Assembly (NCBI RefSeq): GCF_014203595.1
Contig: NZ_JACHJK010000001.1
Location: 64,582-128,581 of the forward strand
DNA from: Streptomyces echinatus
GTDB lineage: Bacteria; Actinomycetota; Actinomycetes; Streptomycetales; Streptomycetaceae
Reading direction: 5' to 3'
DNA: 64,000 nucleotides
Shown here: in pieces, positions 43,631-52,893 of the stretch
Layout: each line of letters begins with the position of its first letter
Position numbering within the stretch: position 1 is the first letter of the stretch
Program-made: the position numbers and the translations under genes
The notes under the pieces: generated by a model
Databases searched by the model: none
Told to the model about the DNA's origin: nothing
Seen by the model: only the letters and a program-made list of their open reading frames with translations

Positions 43631-44272
43631 GTGACCGCGGAGACCTCTCAGACGCTCGACCGGGGACTGCGCGTCCTCAAGCTGCTGGCCGACACGGACC
43701 ACGGGCTGACCGTCACCGAGTTGTCCACCAAACTGGGCGTGAACCGGACCGTGGTGTACCGGTTGCTCGCCACGCTGGAACAACACGCCCTCGTGCGACG
43801 TGACTTGGGCGGCCGGGCCCGGGTCGGGCTCGGCGTGCTGAGGCTCGGCCGGCAGGTGCATCCGCTGGTACGGGAGGCCGCGTTGCCCGCGCTGCGGTCG
43901 CTGGCCGAGGACATAGGGGCGACCGCGCACCTGACGCTGGTGGACGGGACGGAGGCACTGGCCGTCGCCGTGGTCGAGCCGACGTGGACCGACTATCACG
44001 TGGCCTACCGGGCCGGTTTCCGGCATCCCCTGGACCGGGGGGCAGCGGGCAGGGCGATCCTGTCCGCGCGGCAGTCGCCGTCCGCCGACCCCGGGTACAC
44101 CCTCACGCACGGCGAGCTGGAGGCCGGGGCGAGCGGGGCCGCGGCACCGCTGGTCGGGGTGACCGGCGTCGAGGGCAGCGTGGGCGTGGTGATGCTGGCG
44201 GAGTCCGTGCCGGAGCGGGTGGGGCCGAGGGTGGTGGAGGCGGCCCGCGAGGTCGCCGAGGCCCTCCGCTGA
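43631..44272 (+). CDS. IclR-family regulator
   Basis: A 213-residue regulator with an N-terminal winged helix (residues 6-65, TLDRGLRVLKLLADTDHGLT) and an IclR effector-binding domain (about 75-210). The GTG at 43631 is eight bases after AAGGAG; GTG 43622 overlaps that site and is less likely. It ends one base before the stop of the convergent PucR gene. IclR proteins respond to small metabolites, often aromatic or carbohydrate acids. Its target is unknown. Confidence 0.85.
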   Translation: MTAETSQTLDRGLRVLKLLADTDHGLTVTELSTKLGVNRTVVYRLLATLEQHALVRRDLGGRARVGLGVLRLGRQVHPLVREAALPALRSLAEDIGATAHLTLVDGTEALAVAVVEPTWTDYHVAYRAGFRHPLDRGAAGRAILSARQSPSADPGYTLTHGELEAGASGAAAPLVGVTGVEGSVGVVMLAESVPERVGPRVVEAAREVAEALR

Positions 44273-44273
44273 A

Positions 44274-45845
44274 TCAGCCGCCCCGCGACTCCGGGCTCAG
44301 GTCCGCCAGGGTGCGCAGGTGCAGCCACAGGATCAGGCGTTCGTCGGGGTCGGTCAGGTCGATGCCGGTGTGCTGCTGGAGCTGACGGAGGCGGTAGCGG
44401 CAGGTGTTGGGATGCACGGCCAGCGCACTCGCCGCGCCCGCCATGTCGCAGCCCGCCTCGAACCAGCAGATCAGCGTGCGCGCGTACGCCGTGCCGTGCC
44501 CGGCGTCGTACGCCAGCACCCGCCGCCACCCGCCCGCGCTCAACTCCCGCCGCTCGGCCATCACCTCGGTCAGCCGCAGCAGCGTCACCCGGGCCCGCAC
44601 CTCGTCCACCACGGCCACCGGCAGATCCGCGTCCAGCACCCGCAGCACCAGGTCCGCGTCCGCCCGCGAGTCCGCGAGCCCCTCCCCGCCCGGCACCACC
44701 TCGCCCAGCCCGGCCCGTACCGGCACCCGCAGCGCCTGCCCGGCCCGCGCCACGATGTCCTCGGCGAGCCGTCGGTGCCGCTCGCCCGGCCCGGGCAGCA
44801 CCGCGTACACCACGCCGTCCACCAGCACGCACGCGTGCCGGCCGTAGCGGGCCTCGCACTGCAGGCGTACGACGTCCAGCAGACGCAGCGCCGTGCGCTC
44901 GGCGTCCGGGACGCTCGCCGCGGAGTCCAGGACGAAGGCCGCGACCCGGGCCGGGCCGTCGACTCCCAGCCGGGCGGCGGCGGTCGCCGACTCGGCCGCC
45001 GTGCCGTCCAGCAGCCGGCGCAACAGGTCGCCGCCCCGGTGCCGGGCCAGTTCCCGGGCCGCCCGCGCGCGCAGCAGGAGCAGGGCCGCGGTGGAGGCGC
45101 CCTGGACGAGGGTGTCCTCGGCGTCCGGGGCGAGCGAGCCGCCGTCCACCACCCACACCGAGCCGAGCGTCTCCCCGCCGGCCCGTACCGGCATCGCCAG
45201 CCGGGGCAGGTCCGCCTCGGACAGCGCGGGCAGCCGCAGCGGCCGGCCGGCGGCGAACAGCCGCCGGTACTGCTCGGTGTTCTGCGGGCCGGCCGGCACC
45301 TGCCGGCCGAGGATGCCCTGCCGGCGGTCCTCGTCCACGGGCTGGCCGGCGACGGTGGAGTAGGCGAGGACCCGTTGCCGCGGGTCCTCGATGGCGGTGG
45401 CCCCGCCGGTCGCCGTCGCGATCGCGTCGGCCAGCGCGAACAGGTCGCCGAGGCCGGTGTCGGCCGGGACGGCGGCGGACCGGGCCGAGATCGCCGAGGC
45501 CAGCAGGAGATGGACGTGGTGCCAGGCCGCGTCCGCCGGCACCGAGAGCAGGGCCACGCCGTGCGCCTCCGCGGCCGCGGCCGGCCCGTCCGCGCCGCGC
45601 ACCACCACGCCGGTCAGCCCGGCCTCGCCGGCCGCCGCAAGCAGCGGCCCCGCGTCCGCCGCCGGTACCCCGACCGCCAGCAGCAGCGCGCCGGGCAGCC
45701 GGGGGAGCGGGACGCCGCCGTCGTGCAGCACCGCCTCGGTGACCGGGACGCCGAGGCCTGCGGGAGCGGTGTGCAGGAACAGCGCCGGACCGCCGACGAC
45801 GTCCAGCAGGTCACCGAGGGTGCAGGGGTCCATGAGGGTCCTCAT
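44274..45845 (-). CDS. PucR/CdaR-family regulator
   Basis: A 523-residue regulator. The N-terminal PucR domain (about 7-125) begins TLGDLLDVVGGPALFLHTA. A GAF/GGDEF-like central part follows. The C-terminal HTH (about 455-515, WFEAGCDMAGAASALAVHPN, then TCRYRL) is the PucR signature. PucR proteins activate purine, sugar-acid or amino-acid breakdown genes. It is divergent, by 182 bp, from the GNAT-racemase operon, which is its probable target. Confidence 0.88.
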   Translation of the reverse strand: MRTLMDPCTLGDLLDVVGGPALFLHTAPAGLGVPVTEAVLHDGGVPLPRLPGALLLAVGVPAADAGPLLAAAGEAGLTGVVVRGADGPAAAAEAHGVALLSVPADAAWHHVHLLLASAISARSAAVPADTGLGDLFALADAIATATGGATAIEDPRQRVLAYSTVAGQPVDEDRRQGILGRQVPAGPQNTEQYRRLFAAGRPLRLPALSEADLPRLAMPVRAGGETLGSVWVVDGGSLAPDAEDTLVQGASTAALLLLRARAARELARHRGGDLLRRLLDGTAAESATAAARLGVDGPARVAAFVLDSAASVPDAERTALRLLDVVRLQCEARYGRHACVLVDGVVYAVLPGPGERHRRLAEDIVARAGQALRVPVRAGLGEVVPGGEGLADSRADADLVLRVLDADLPVAVVDEVRARVTLLRLTEVMAERRELSAGGWRRVLAYDAGHGTAYARTLICWFEAGCDMAGAASALAVHPNTCRYRLRQLQQHTGIDLTDPDERLILWLHLRTLADLSPESRGG

Positions 45846-46027
45846 CAGGTGGTCGGCGGGCGGTGGAGACGGGACCTGTGCGGTCTCGGGCGGGGGAGCG
45901 GGACCCGTGCGGCCGGCGGGCGGTGGTACGTACCCACGTGGTGGTTGGCGGATCGTGAAACGAACCTACGCATCCATTGGCCGGGCGCACAACACACGCC
46001 CCCTCCCTTCCGCCGAGACTCGTGGCC

Positions 46028-46807
46028 ATGACCGCAGGAATGACGACCACCGGGGTCACCGTCCGTACCGTCCACGACGTCGCCGGGCTTGCGGCCGTCG
46101 CCGACCACTTCAGCGACGTGTGGCAGACGCCCCGCACCGCCCCGCCCTACCCGGCCGAGGTGCTGCGCAGCCTGGCGCACGCCGGCGGCGCGGTGCACGC
46201 GGTGTACGCCGGGCAGCGGCTCGCGGGCGCGTCCGTCGCCGTGCTCGGCCCGGAGCGCGGCACGTATTCGCTGGTGGCCGCCGCCGAACGGGGTCTCGGA
46301 CCCACCCTGAAGCTGGCCCAGCGGGACTGGGCCGTCGCCCTCGGCGCCCGCACCATGCGCTGGACCTTCGACCCGCTGGCCGGCCGCAACGCCCGCTTCA
46401 ACCTGGCCAAACTGGGCGCCGTCGGCACCGAGTACCTGGCCGACTTCTACGGCCCCATGGCCGACGGAGTGAACGACGGCGACGAGAGCGACCGGCTGAC
46501 GGTGACCTGGGACCTGACGGCGCCGCCCGGCCCGTACGACGGCGGGGGCGAGGGCGACGGCGGGGGCGGCGCCGTGTTCCGGACGGCCCCCGACGGCGGC
46601 CCGCTCGCCCGCCGCGACGACCGGTACGTCCGGTGCCGGGTGCCCGAGGACGTCGTGGCCCTGCGCGCCGCCGACCCCGCGCTCGCCCTGCGCTGGCGGC
46701 ACGCCGTGCGCGAGGTGTTCCTGGAGGCCTTCGTGGAGGGCTTCCGGGCCACGGGGATGTCCCGCGACGGCTGGTACACCCTGACCCGGACGGAGGGGGC
46801 CGCGTGA
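46028..46807 (+). CDS. GNAT acyltransferase (N-succinyltransferase type)
   Basis: A 259-residue protein of the COG3375-like GNAT group, showing the family GRNARFNLAKLGA and GPMADGVND segments. ATG 46028. The stop overlaps the start of the racemase gene (GTGA), so they are coupled. Such GNAT proteins paired with N-succinylamino-acid racemase acylate D-amino acids, which the racemase turns into the L form. By that precedent this enzyme probably succinylates an amino acid; the substrate is not shown by sequence. Confidence 0.8.
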   Translation: MTAGMTTTGVTVRTVHDVAGLAAVADHFSDVWQTPRTAPPYPAEVLRSLAHAGGAVHAVYAGQRLAGASVAVLGPERGTYSLVAAAERGLGPTLKLAQRDWAVALGARTMRWTFDPLAGRNARFNLAKLGAVGTEYLADFYGPMADGVNDGDESDRLTVTWDLTAPPGPYDGGGEGDGGGGAVFRTAPDGGPLARRDDRYVRCRVPEDVVALRAADPALALRWRHAVREVFLEAFVEGFRATGMSRDGWYTLTRTEGAA

Positions 46808-47913
46808 GGCTCGAACGCGTCGAGATCGTGCACGTGGCGATCCCGCTGGTCACCCCGTTCCGTACCTCCTTCGGGACGATGACGTCGAAGGACACCTTCC
46901 TGCTGCGCGTGGTCACCGACTGCGCCGAGGGCTGGTCGGAGTTCGCCGCCGACCCCGAGCCGCTGTACTGCCCGGAGTTCGTCGCCGGAGCCGAGATCGT
47001 GCTGCGCGACTTCCTGCTGCCCCGCGTGGCCGCGCTCCCGCACCTCACCACGGCCGCGCTGGCCCCGGCCATGGCGAAGGTGAAGGGCCACGAGCTGGCG
47101 AAGGCGGCCCTGGAGACCGCCGTGCTGGACGCCGAGCTGCGCGCCCACGGCATGCCGCTCGCGACCTACCTCGGCGCGGTACGGGACCGGGTGCCCGCCG
47201 GCGTCTCCGTCGGCATCCGCGACTCGCTCCCCGAGCTGCTGGAGGAGGTCGAGCGCTACCTGGCCGAGGGGTACGTGCGCATCAAGCTGAAGATCGAGCC
47301 CGGCTGGGACGTCGAGCCGGTCCGGGCGGTCCGTGAGCGCTTCGGCGACGGCCTGCCCCTCCAGGTCGACGCCAACACCGCCTACACCCTCGCCGACGCC
47401 GAGCACCTGCGCCGGCTGGACGCGTTCGGGCTGCTGCTGATCGAGGAACCGCTGGAGGAGAACAACCTGCACGCCCACGCCCTGCTCCAGCGGCGCCTCG
47501 GCACGCCCGTCTGCCTGGACGAGTCCCTGCACCACGCCCGCGACACCGCGTCCGCGATCGCCATGGACGCCTGCCGGGTGGTGAACGTCAAGCCCGCGCG
47601 GGTCGGCGGCTACCTGGAGGCCCGCCGGGTGCACGACGTGGCCCACGCGCACGGGGTGCCGGTGTGGTGCGGCGGCATGCTGGAGACCGGCATCGGCCGC
47701 GCCCCGAACCTCGCCCTGGCCGCGCTGCCCGGCTTCACCCTGCCCGGGGACACCTCGGCGTCCGGCCGCTACTTCGCGGAGGACATCACCGAGCCGTTCG
47801 TCCTGGAGGACGGGCACCTGCCGGTGCCGGCCGGCCCCGGCATCGGCGTCGAGCCCCTCCCGGACGCCCTGCGCCGGTTCACCCGGGGGCGCCGGGACCT
47901 GTACCCGGGGTGA
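46804..47913 (+). CDS. N-acylamino-acid racemase / MenC-type enolase-superfamily enzyme
   Basis: A 369-residue member of the muconate-lactonising subgroup. Metal and catalytic residues are in place: KLK of RIKLKIEPG, Asp in QVDANTAYT, Glu in LIEEPL, Asp in LDESLHH and the second lysine in NVKPARVGG. The family includes o-succinylbenzoate synthase and N-succinylamino-acid racemase. Coupling with a GNAT acyltransferase, and lack of menaquinone genes nearby, favour the racemase role in salvaging D-amino acids. Start GTG 46804. Confidence 0.85.
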   Translation: MRLERVEIVHVAIPLVTPFRTSFGTMTSKDTFLLRVVTDCAEGWSEFAADPEPLYCPEFVAGAEIVLRDFLLPRVAALPHLTTAALAPAMAKVKGHELAKAALETAVLDAELRAHGMPLATYLGAVRDRVPAGVSVGIRDSLPELLEEVERYLAEGYVRIKLKIEPGWDVEPVRAVRERFGDGLPLQVDANTAYTLADAEHLRRLDAFGLLLIEEPLEENNLHAHALLQRRLGTPVCLDESLHHARDTASAIAMDACRVVNVKPARVGGYLEARRVHDVAHAHGVPVWCGGMLETGIGRAPNLALAALPGFTLPGDTSASGRYFAEDITEPFVLEDGHLPVPAGPGIGVEPLPDALRRFTRGRRDLYPG

Positions 47914-47943
47914 GGGGCCGGTGGCCGGACGGGGGCGCCGGGT

Positions 47944-47949
47944 TAGATT
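47944..47949 (+). promoter_or_regulatory. -10 box for a leaderless YlbL-like gene
   Basis: TAGATT lies 6 bases before the GTG start at 47956, so the transcript probably begins at the start codon itself; no ribosome-binding site is present. Confidence 0.5.
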
Positions 47950-47955
47950 GACTCC

Positions 47956-48747
47956 GTGCTCTCACGTCTCACGCGCCCCCAGGCCCTCGCCGTCTGCGCG
48001 CTGCCCGTCGTGGCCCTGCTCGCCACTGCGGTGTTCGCGCCGCTGCCGTTCTCGCTGGCGCAGCCCGGCTCGACGGCGAACGTGCTCGGCGAGAACCAGG
48101 GCGACCCGGTGATCAGCGTCTCCGGCGCGGCGACCCGGAAGACCAGCGGGCAGCTGCGGATGACCACGATCGTGGTGACCGGTCCGGACACCCGGGTCTC
48201 CCTCGGTGACGTGGTCGACAACTGGTTCCGCACCGACCGGGCCGTCATGCCGCACGACGCGGTCTACCCGAGCGGGGACACCGTCAAGGAGATCGAGAAG
48301 CACAACCTGGCGCAGATGCGGGAGTCCCAGGACGCGGCGACCCGGGCGGCGCTGAAGTACCTCGGGCTGAGCGCCGGCAAGGTCAAGGTCACGCTGAAGC
48401 TCGCCGACGTGGGCGGCCCCAGCGCGGGCCTGCTGTTCAGCCTGGGCATCATCGACAAGCTGGACGGCGACGGCAGCGGCGGCGACCTCACCGGGGGCCG
48501 CACCATCGCCGGCACGGGCACGATCGACGACGCCGGCAAGGTCGGCGCGGTCGGCGGGGTGGCCCTGAAGACGCAGGCCGCGCGCCGGGACGGGGCCACG
48601 GTCTTCCTGGTCCCGAAGGCGGAGTGCGCCGACGCCGAGGCGGAGCTGCCAAGAGGCCTGCGGCTCGTTCCGGTGACCACGCTGAAGAGCGCGGTCGACT
48701 CCCTGGTGGCCCTGGAGAAGGGCAAGGGCTCGGTCCCGAGCTGCTAG
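47956..48747 (+). CDS. Membrane-anchored Lon-type (S16) protease, YlbL-like
   Basis: A 263-residue protein with one N-terminal membrane anchor (residues 9-32) and a C-terminal Lon proteolytic domain. The catalytic serine is in GGPSAGLLFSLG and the catalytic lysine in DAGKVGAVGGVALK. YlbL/SepF-type homologues usually carry a PDZ domain between anchor and protease; that segment here is short and not recognisable as PDZ. The enzyme acts on the extracytoplasmic side. It lies 43 bp after the racemase gene but appears to have its own promoter. Confidence 0.83.
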   Translation: MLSRLTRPQALAVCALPVVALLATAVFAPLPFSLAQPGSTANVLGENQGDPVISVSGAATRKTSGQLRMTTIVVTGPDTRVSLGDVVDNWFRTDRAVMPHDAVYPSGDTVKEIEKHNLAQMRESQDAATRAALKYLGLSAGKVKVTLKLADVGGPSAGLLFSLGIIDKLDGDGSGGDLTGGRTIAGTGTIDDAGKVGAVGGVALKTQAARRDGATVFLVPKAECADAEAELPRGLRLVPVTTLKSAVDSLVALEKGKGSVPSC

Positions 48748-48856
48748 GGGCCTGTCGTCCGGAACGTGCCGGGCTCCCGGACCCCGGCGGCACGCCTGGC
48801 GACAGCGCCGGGAGCGGTGCCCGCATCGGACCGGCACCTCGCCCAACGCGCCACGA

Positions 48857-48889
48857 GGCGCCGGGCCCCCGTGGTGGGGTCCCGGCGCC
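48857..48889. terminator. Hairpin between convergent genes
   Basis: A 14-bp stem with one mismatch (48857-48870 with 48876-48889) between the YlbL-like gene and the convergent secreted-protein gene. Confidence 0.75.
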
Positions 48890-48908
48890 CGAAGGGCGGG
48901 CCGGCCCG

Positions 48909-49670
48909 CTACTTGACGAGGACGGTGTCGCCCACGGCCGTGGCTCCGGCGGTGGTGGAGTCGCCCGCGTAGTACCAGCGCCAGGCGCCGCTGGTGTTCG
49001 CGGTCACCGTGGTCCTCAGCGCGCCGCCGCTGCCGGTCCTGACGGTCTTGACGGTCTTGTAGGAGCCGCCGTCGGGGCGGAACTGCAGCACCGCAGACTT
49101 GCCGGCCTGCCCGCGGTAGGTGTGAGTGTTCCAGTCGGCGTGGGCCAGCTTGCCGGTGACGGTGAGGGTCTTGCCCTTGGCGACCGGCTCGGGGTCGGCG
49201 TCGGTGGTGGTCATGGTGGAGGCGCGCAGCACCTTGGTCGGGTACAGGCCGCCCTTGCCGATCACGTTGTCGTCGGCGTCGCTCGCCTCCAGGAGGACGT
49301 GCCAGGTGCCGGCGACGCCGCTGCCTACGAGCGTCTCCGGGTCGATGGCCAGCGTCTGCACGCAGCGCGTGACGGTGGCACTCAGGTCCCGGCACGACGG
49401 CTCGCTCACCGCCTGGCTCTGGCCGCTCCACGTGTCCAGGCCGCCCGCGTACAGGTACGCCTGGGAGAAGTAGAGCCGGTGGGCGTGGTTCACGGTGTAG
49501 TGCACGGAGAACTGCTTCGGCGTGCCGGCGCCGACGACCAGGGGGTTGCCGCTGTTGATCGCGATGTTCGAGAACGTGATGGGGTTCTCCTCCGCCTGGG
49601 CCGCCGGGAGGGCGAGCGCGGACAGAGCCAGGGCGCCGCAGAGGGCGCCCACGAAGGAGCGAATGCGCAT
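48909..49670 (-). CDS. Secreted beta-rich protein
   Basis: A 253-residue exported protein. The signal peptide (MRIRSFVGALCGALALSALA) is cleaved near AQAEE at residue 30. The mature part has two beta-sandwich-like repeats with conserved Tyr/Trp and one cysteine pair (CRDLSATVTRC). The second repeat ends WRWYYAGDSTTAG, a pattern common in Streptomyces secreted Ig-like domains. ATG 49670 with GGGGA upstream; the longer frame to 49835 lacks support. Function unknown, perhaps wall or calcium associated. Confidence 0.75.
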   Translation of the reverse strand: MRIRSFVGALCGALALSALALPAAQAEENPITFSNIAINSGNPLVVGAGTPKQFSVHYTVNHAHRLYFSQAYLYAGGLDTWSGQSQAVSEPSCRDLSATVTRCVQTLAIDPETLVGSGVAGTWHVLLEASDADDNVIGKGGLYPTKVLRASTMTTTDADPEPVAKGKTLTVTGKLAHADWNTHTYRGQAGKSAVLQFRPDGGSYKTVKTVRTGSGGALRTTVTANTSGAWRWYYAGDSTTAGATAVGDTVLVK

Positions 49671-49844
49671 GATGGTGTCCCCACACTGAAAGCCCGCCGG
49701 ATTCCCCCCGGGACGGGACCTTGTTGATGTGAAGATCGTATGGCTGATCGATGTCCCTCTGAACAGGGAAAACGCTGCTGTTACACAGTCAGCACATCGG
49801 TTGGACACTGCACGGACACAGCGCGAAACGGTCACGGTGAGGGG

Positions 49845-50804
49845 CTACTTCACGAAGCCCTCCTGCTTCATCCAGTCCAGCGCCACCTGGTGCGGGTCCT
49901 CGCCGTCGACGTCCACCTTGGCGTTCAGGGTCCGGGCCACCGTGTTGTCCAGCTTCCGGGTGACGGGTTCGATGACGTCCGCGATGGCCGGCCACTTCCT
50001 CAGGACCTTCGTGTTGACCACGGGGGTGGCGTTGTAGTTGGGGAAGAAGTTCTTGTCGTCGGCCATCACCACCAGGTTCATCGACTTGATCCGGCCGTCG
50101 GTGGTGAACACCTCGCCGTAGGTGCAACTGCCCTTGGCGACCTGGGTGTAGATGATCCCGGTGTCCATCTGGGTGACGTTCCGGGCCGGCACGCTCATGC
50201 CGTACGCCTTCTCCATGCCGGGCAGCCCGTCGGCCCGGTTGGCGAACTCGCCCTCCACGCACAGGGTGACCGCGCCCGGGTCCCTCTTCGACAGCGCGGC
50301 CACCTCGGACAGCGTCTTCGTGCGGTACTTCCCGAAGTCGGCCTGGTTCATGGCGAGCGCGTAGGTGTTGTCCAGCCGTGAGGGCGCCAGCCAGGTCAGC
50401 CCGTTCCTCAGGTCGGCGTCCCGCACGGCCTCCCACTGCTTCCGCGGGTCGGGGATCGGCCCGCTGTTGCCCAGATAGGTGATCCAGCCCGTGCCCGTGT
50501 ACTCGAACTGGGCGTCCGCGTCCCCCTTCCTGACCGCCTCCCGGGATCCGATGGACCCCTGGATGCCGGTCCGGTCGAGGACGTCCGCGCCGGCCGCCTG
50601 GAAGGCGATCCCCATGATCGCCCCGAGGATCAGCTGCTCGGTGAACTCCTTGGAGGTGACGGTCAGATGGGCGCCCGCCAGCGGCCTGCCCCGCCCGATC
50701 GTGCCCGGTTCGACGTCGTCGGTCATGGGGGAGCCGCTGGTCAGCCCGCAGCCGGACGGCACGACGAGCAGCGCGGCCAGCGCCAGCCGGGTACGGCGTC
50801 TCAT
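49845..50804 (-). CDS. Betaine/choline ABC importer lipoprotein
   Basis: A 319-residue substrate-binding protein of the OpuBC/ProX type. A lipobox (VPSGC, cysteine at residue 19) anchors it to the membrane after export. The mature chain has the glycine-betaine-binding pattern (VTSKEFTEQLILG at the start, DVIEPVTRKLD near the end). ATG 50804 overlaps the preceding permease stop (ATGA). It is the last gene of the four-gene importer operon and delivers choline or betaine-like osmoprotectant. Confidence 0.9.
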   Translation of the reverse strand: MRRRTRLALAALLVVPSGCGLTSGSPMTDDVEPGTIGRGRPLAGAHLTVTSKEFTEQLILGAIMGIAFQAAGADVLDRTGIQGSIGSREAVRKGDADAQFEYTGTGWITYLGNSGPIPDPRKQWEAVRDADLRNGLTWLAPSRLDNTYALAMNQADFGKYRTKTLSEVAALSKRDPGAVTLCVEGEFANRADGLPGMEKAYGMSVPARNVTQMDTGIIYTQVAKGSCTYGEVFTTDGRIKSMNLVVMADDKNFFPNYNATPVVNTKVLRKWPAIADVIEPVTRKLDNTVARTLNAKVDVDGEDPHQVALDWMKQEGFVK

Positions 50805-51649
50805 GCGCCCGCCTCCAGTCCGCGCGGCCGCAGCAGCACTTCCGCGAGCGAGGCCAGCCAGTCCACCAGCAGGGCCAGTGCCACGGTCAGCACCGAGCCC
50901 AGCACCAGGACGGGCATGCGCTGGGTGGTGATGCCGGTGGTGATCAGCGTGCCGAGGCCGCCGCCCCCGCCGAAGGTCGCCAGGGTGGCCGTACCGACGT
51001 TGAGGACCAGCGCGGTGCGGACGCCCGCCAGGATCAGCGGGACGGCGAGGGGGAGTTCGACCCGGGTGAGCACGCCGAGCGGGGACATGCCGATGCCGCG
51101 GGCGGCCTCCAGCAGGGCCGGGTCGTTGGCCTTGAGGCCAGCGATCGTGTTGGAGAGCACGGGCAGGACGGCGTAGACGACGATGCCGATCAGGGCCGCC
51201 CTGGTGCCGGTGCCCAGCCAGATGACGAGGAGCGCCAGCAGGCCGATCGCCGGGGTCGCCTGTCCCATGTTGGCGATGGTCATGGCCAGCGGGGTGGCCT
51301 TGCGGAACGCGCGGCGGGTCAGCAGGATGCCCAGCGGGATGGCGATGATCAGCACGAAGAACGTGGAGACCGCCGTCAGCCGCACGTGCTGCCACAGCGC
51401 CTTGGAGACCTGGCCGCCCGACAGCGCGTTCCGGGAGATCGTGTCCAGGTCGGCCTGCCGGAACCACAGCCAGGTCGCGAGGAGCAGGGCGACCAGGAAC
51501 GCGGGCAGCACGGTCAGCCGCGGCCAGGACAGCCGGCGCCCGGACGGGCGCGCAGGCGGGGGCGGGGCCTCCTGCTCGGCCTCGCCCTCGTCGCGGAAGG
51601 CGAGGCCCCGCACGTCGTGCTCGCCCTCGGGGCGCCGGGCGGTGCTCAT
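50801..51649 (-). CDS. Betaine/choline ABC permease
   Basis: A 282-residue inner membrane subunit with five or six helices and the EAA-type contact loop LEAARGIGMSPLGVLTRVEL for the ATPase. A charged 45-residue cytoplasmic N-terminus precedes the first helix. The ATG at 51649 overlaps the ATPase stop (ATGA). It pairs with the shorter permease upstream in the operon to form the membrane channel. Confidence 0.9.
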   Translation of the reverse strand: MSTARRPEGEHDVRGLAFRDEGEAEQEAPPPPARPSGRRLSWPRLTVLPAFLVALLLATWLWFRQADLDTISRNALSGGQVSKALWQHVRLTAVSTFFVLIIAIPLGILLTRRAFRKATPLAMTIANMGQATPAIGLLALLVIWLGTGTRAALIGIVVYAVLPVLSNTIAGLKANDPALLEAARGIGMSPLGVLTRVELPLAVPLILAGVRTALVLNVGTATLATFGGGGGLGTLITTGITTQRMPVLVLGSVLTVALALLVDWLASLAEVLLRPRGLEAGA

Positions 51650-52893
51650 GCCTTCCTCTCCGTCGCTTCGCCCTCCTGCTCGAAATGGGTCTGCTGGGCC
51701 CTCGCCTCCTCCAGATCGTGCTGGTGCTCCAGGGCGTCGAGCCGGTCGGCCTCCAGCAGTTCGTGCACGGAGTTCATCAGCGTCTCCATGTCGACGACGC
51801 CGATGTACTCGCCGCGCCGCCCGGTCACCGCGACCCGGCCCGCGTTGTCGGTCAGCACGGCCTCCAGCGCGTCCCGCAGGGTGGCGTCCCGGGTCACCGT
51901 GTCGTGCACCAGGGTGCCCGCGCGGGCGAGCGAACCGCGGGCCCGCATCAGGTCGCCGCGCCGGAGCCACTTGTAGGGGCGGCGCCGCCTGTCCAGGAGC
52001 AGGATCTCGTTGGTGCCGCCGGCGCGCAGGAGGCCGAAGATCTGCTGGAGCGGGGTGTCCACGGTCACCGTCGGGTACTCCCGCATCTCCACGTCCCGCA
52101 CCCGGCTCAGGTTGAGCCGCTTCAGGGCCGCCCCGGCACCGACGAAGCCGGAGACGAAGTCGTCGGCGGGGTTGGTGAGGATCGCCTCCGGGGTGTCGAA
52201 CTGGGCGATGTGCGAGCGTTCGCGCAGCACCGCGATCCGGTCGCCCAGCTTGATCGCCTCGTCGAAGTCGTGGGTGACGAACACGATCGTCTTGTGCAGC
52301 TCGAACTGGAGCCGGATCAGCTCGTCCTGGAGGTGGTCGCGGGTGATCGGGTCGACCGCGCCGAACGGCTCGTCCATCAGCAGCACCGGCGGGTCGGCGG
52401 CGAGCGCCCGGGCCACGCCGACGCGCTGCTGCTGGCCGCCGGAGAGCTGACGCGGGTAGCGGCCGTGGAACTCGCCCGGGTCGAGCCCGACGAGGTCCAG
52501 CATCTCCTCGACCCGCTCCGCGACCCGCTTCTTCGGCCAGCCGGTCATCCTCGGTACGAGCGCGATGTTCTGGGCGACGGTCATGTGCGGGAACAGCCCC
52601 GAGGACTGGATGGCGTAGCCGACCTTGCGGCGCAGCCGCACCGGGTCGATGTCGGTGACGTCCTCGCCGCCGATCCGGATGCGCCCGCCGGTCGGCTCGA
52701 TCAGCCGGTTGATCATCTTCAGGGTCGTGGACTTCCCGCAGCCGGACGGGCCGACGAAGACGACCGTCTCGCCCGCCTTGATCTCCATGTTCACGTTGTC
52801 CACGGCCGGCTGCGGACTGCCCGGGTACCGCTTGGTCAGGTTCTCCAGTTCGATGGGGGCGCCGTGCGCGGTGGCGGGGGCCGGCTCAGACAC
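51646..52893 (-). CDS. Betaine/choline ABC ATPase with CBS domains
   Basis: A 415-residue ATPase of the OpuAA/OpuCA group. Walker A GPSGCGKST, signature LSGGQQQRVGVARA, Walker B LLMDEPFGAVD and H-loop FVTHD are all present in residues 1-240. Two CBS domains (about 270-385) follow, the usual ionic-strength or nucleotide sensor of this family. GTG 52893 overlaps the upstream permease by 8 bases, so translation is coupled. Confidence 0.92.
   Translation of the reverse strand: MSEPAPATAHGAPIELENLTKRYPGSPQPAVDNVNMEIKAGETVVFVGPSGCGKSTTLKMINRLIEPTGGRIRIGGEDVTDIDPVRLRRKVGYAIQSSGLFPHMTVAQNIALVPRMTGWPKKRVAERVEEMLDLVGLDPGEFHGRYPRQLSGGQQQRVGVARALAADPPVLLMDEPFGAVDPITRDHLQDELIRLQFELHKTIVFVTHDFDEAIKLGDRIAVLRERSHIAQFDTPEAILTNPADDFVSGFVGAGAALKRLNLSRVRDVEMREYPTVTVDTPLQQIFGLLRAGGTNEILLLDRRRRPYKWLRRGDLMRARGSLARAGTLVHDTVTRDATLRDALEAVLTDNAGRVAVTGRRGEYIGVVDMETLMNSVHELLEADRLDALEHQHDLEEARAQQTHFEQEGEATERKA

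Noticed and set aside
42988..43803. Long repetitive open frames such as GPGPSALGPGPVGSRSWP
   Set aside because: They are artefacts of a GC-rich tandem repeat whose unit length is not a constant multiple of three, and they run into the IclR gene in a wrong frame.
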